A program made the translations under genes and the position numbers. From Candidatus Pacearchaeota archaeon (GTDB lineage: Archaea > Nanobdellota > Nanobdellia > Pacearchaeales > GW2011-AR1): a stretch of DNA of 5,119 nt. A model generated the notes under the pieces. That model was not told the DNA's origin, did no database searches, and saw only the letters and a list, made by a program, of their open reading frames with translations. This document shows positions 5,002 through 5,119 of the stretch, in pieces. Position 1 is the first letter of the stretch. Each line of letters starts with the position of its first letter. Location: positions 1 to 5,119 of the forward strand of contig JAGLIS010000058.1 in assembly GCA_023142835.1 (NCBI GenBank). The letters run 5' to 3'.

Positions 5002-5009
5002 TTTAAATA
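5002..5009 (-). promoter_or_regulatory. TATA box of the PRC-barrel gene
   Basis: TATTTAAA on the minus strand at -29 to -22 from ATG 4980, the same 8-mer and offset as for the gene at 549-1037. It predicts a leaderless transcript. Confidence 0.65.
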
Positions 5010-5050
5010 CATTTCTATATTCCAAATCATACTAATAAAACATCTCATAG

Positions 5051-5119
5051 TTAGTTACCCAAGCCCTTCCCCTTAGTTTCCTTCTCCTTCTCTTTTCCTT
5101 CCCTTTCCCAGTTCCTTCC
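5051..5119 (-). CDS. Possible C-terminal end of a minus-strand gene, purine-rich
   Basis: The minus strand is almost pure A/G from 5119 to about 5061. One frame gives a charged 22-residue tail (GRNWEREGKEKEKETKGKGL, then GN) ending at TAA 5051-5053. The other two frames stop at 5073 and 5032 and are also Lys/Arg/Gly-rich, so the frame cannot be decided. It could be the Lys/Glu-rich tail of a gene continuing to the right, or a non-coding purine tract. Confidence 0.25.
   Translation of the reverse strand, partial: GRNWEREGKEKEKETKGKGLGN

Overview
The window looks like a piece of an AT-rich archaeal genome, most likely a DPANN-type archaeon (Woesearchaeota/Pacearchaeota-like). The lineage is inferred, not proven. 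Supporting signs are archaeal TATA boxes at a fixed distance from start codons, almost no Shine-Dalgarno sequences, a stand-alone PRC-barrel protein, an archaeal-type cis-prenyltransferase, and several short membrane and coiled-coil proteins of the kind I associate with DPANN genomes. There is no rRNA, tRNA, CRISPR array or transposase.

Layout. 1-522 (+) is the 3' part of a gene for a Pro/Gln/Tyr-rich, internally repetitive protein ending in a long coiled coil. It converges with 549-1037 (-), the first of three related multi-spanning membrane proteins. 1128-1223 (-) is a tiny one-TM reading frame whose ATG overlaps the uppS stop and which is broken by an in-frame TAG. 1220-1927 (-) is uppS, a cis-prenyltransferase that makes the polyprenyl lipid carrier. 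1943-2077 (-), just upstream of uppS, is a 44-codon reading frame that looks like the two ends of a GT-B glycosyltransferase joined after loss of the middle. 2078-2276 has no clear gene. 2277-2831 (-) and 4144-4638 (-) are the other two membrane paralogs, on either side of 2998-3975 (-), a 325-residue protein I cannot assign that contains a 15-residue tandem duplication. 4687-4980 (-) is a PRC-barrel protein. The right edge (5051-5119) is purine-rich on the minus strand and may hold the tail of another gene.

How it works together. Four minus-strand genes (549, 2277, 4144, 4687) each have their own TATA box about 22-31 nt before the ATG, so they are probably single-gene, leaderless transcripts rather than one operon. 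The remnant, uppS and the tiny TM frame are packed tightly and could form one unit related to lipid-linked glycan assembly, now decayed at both ends. The three membrane paralogs share a first TM helix followed by a K-S-(K/Q)-(V/I)-L-G-(E/D) loop. They are the most interesting uncharacterised family here.
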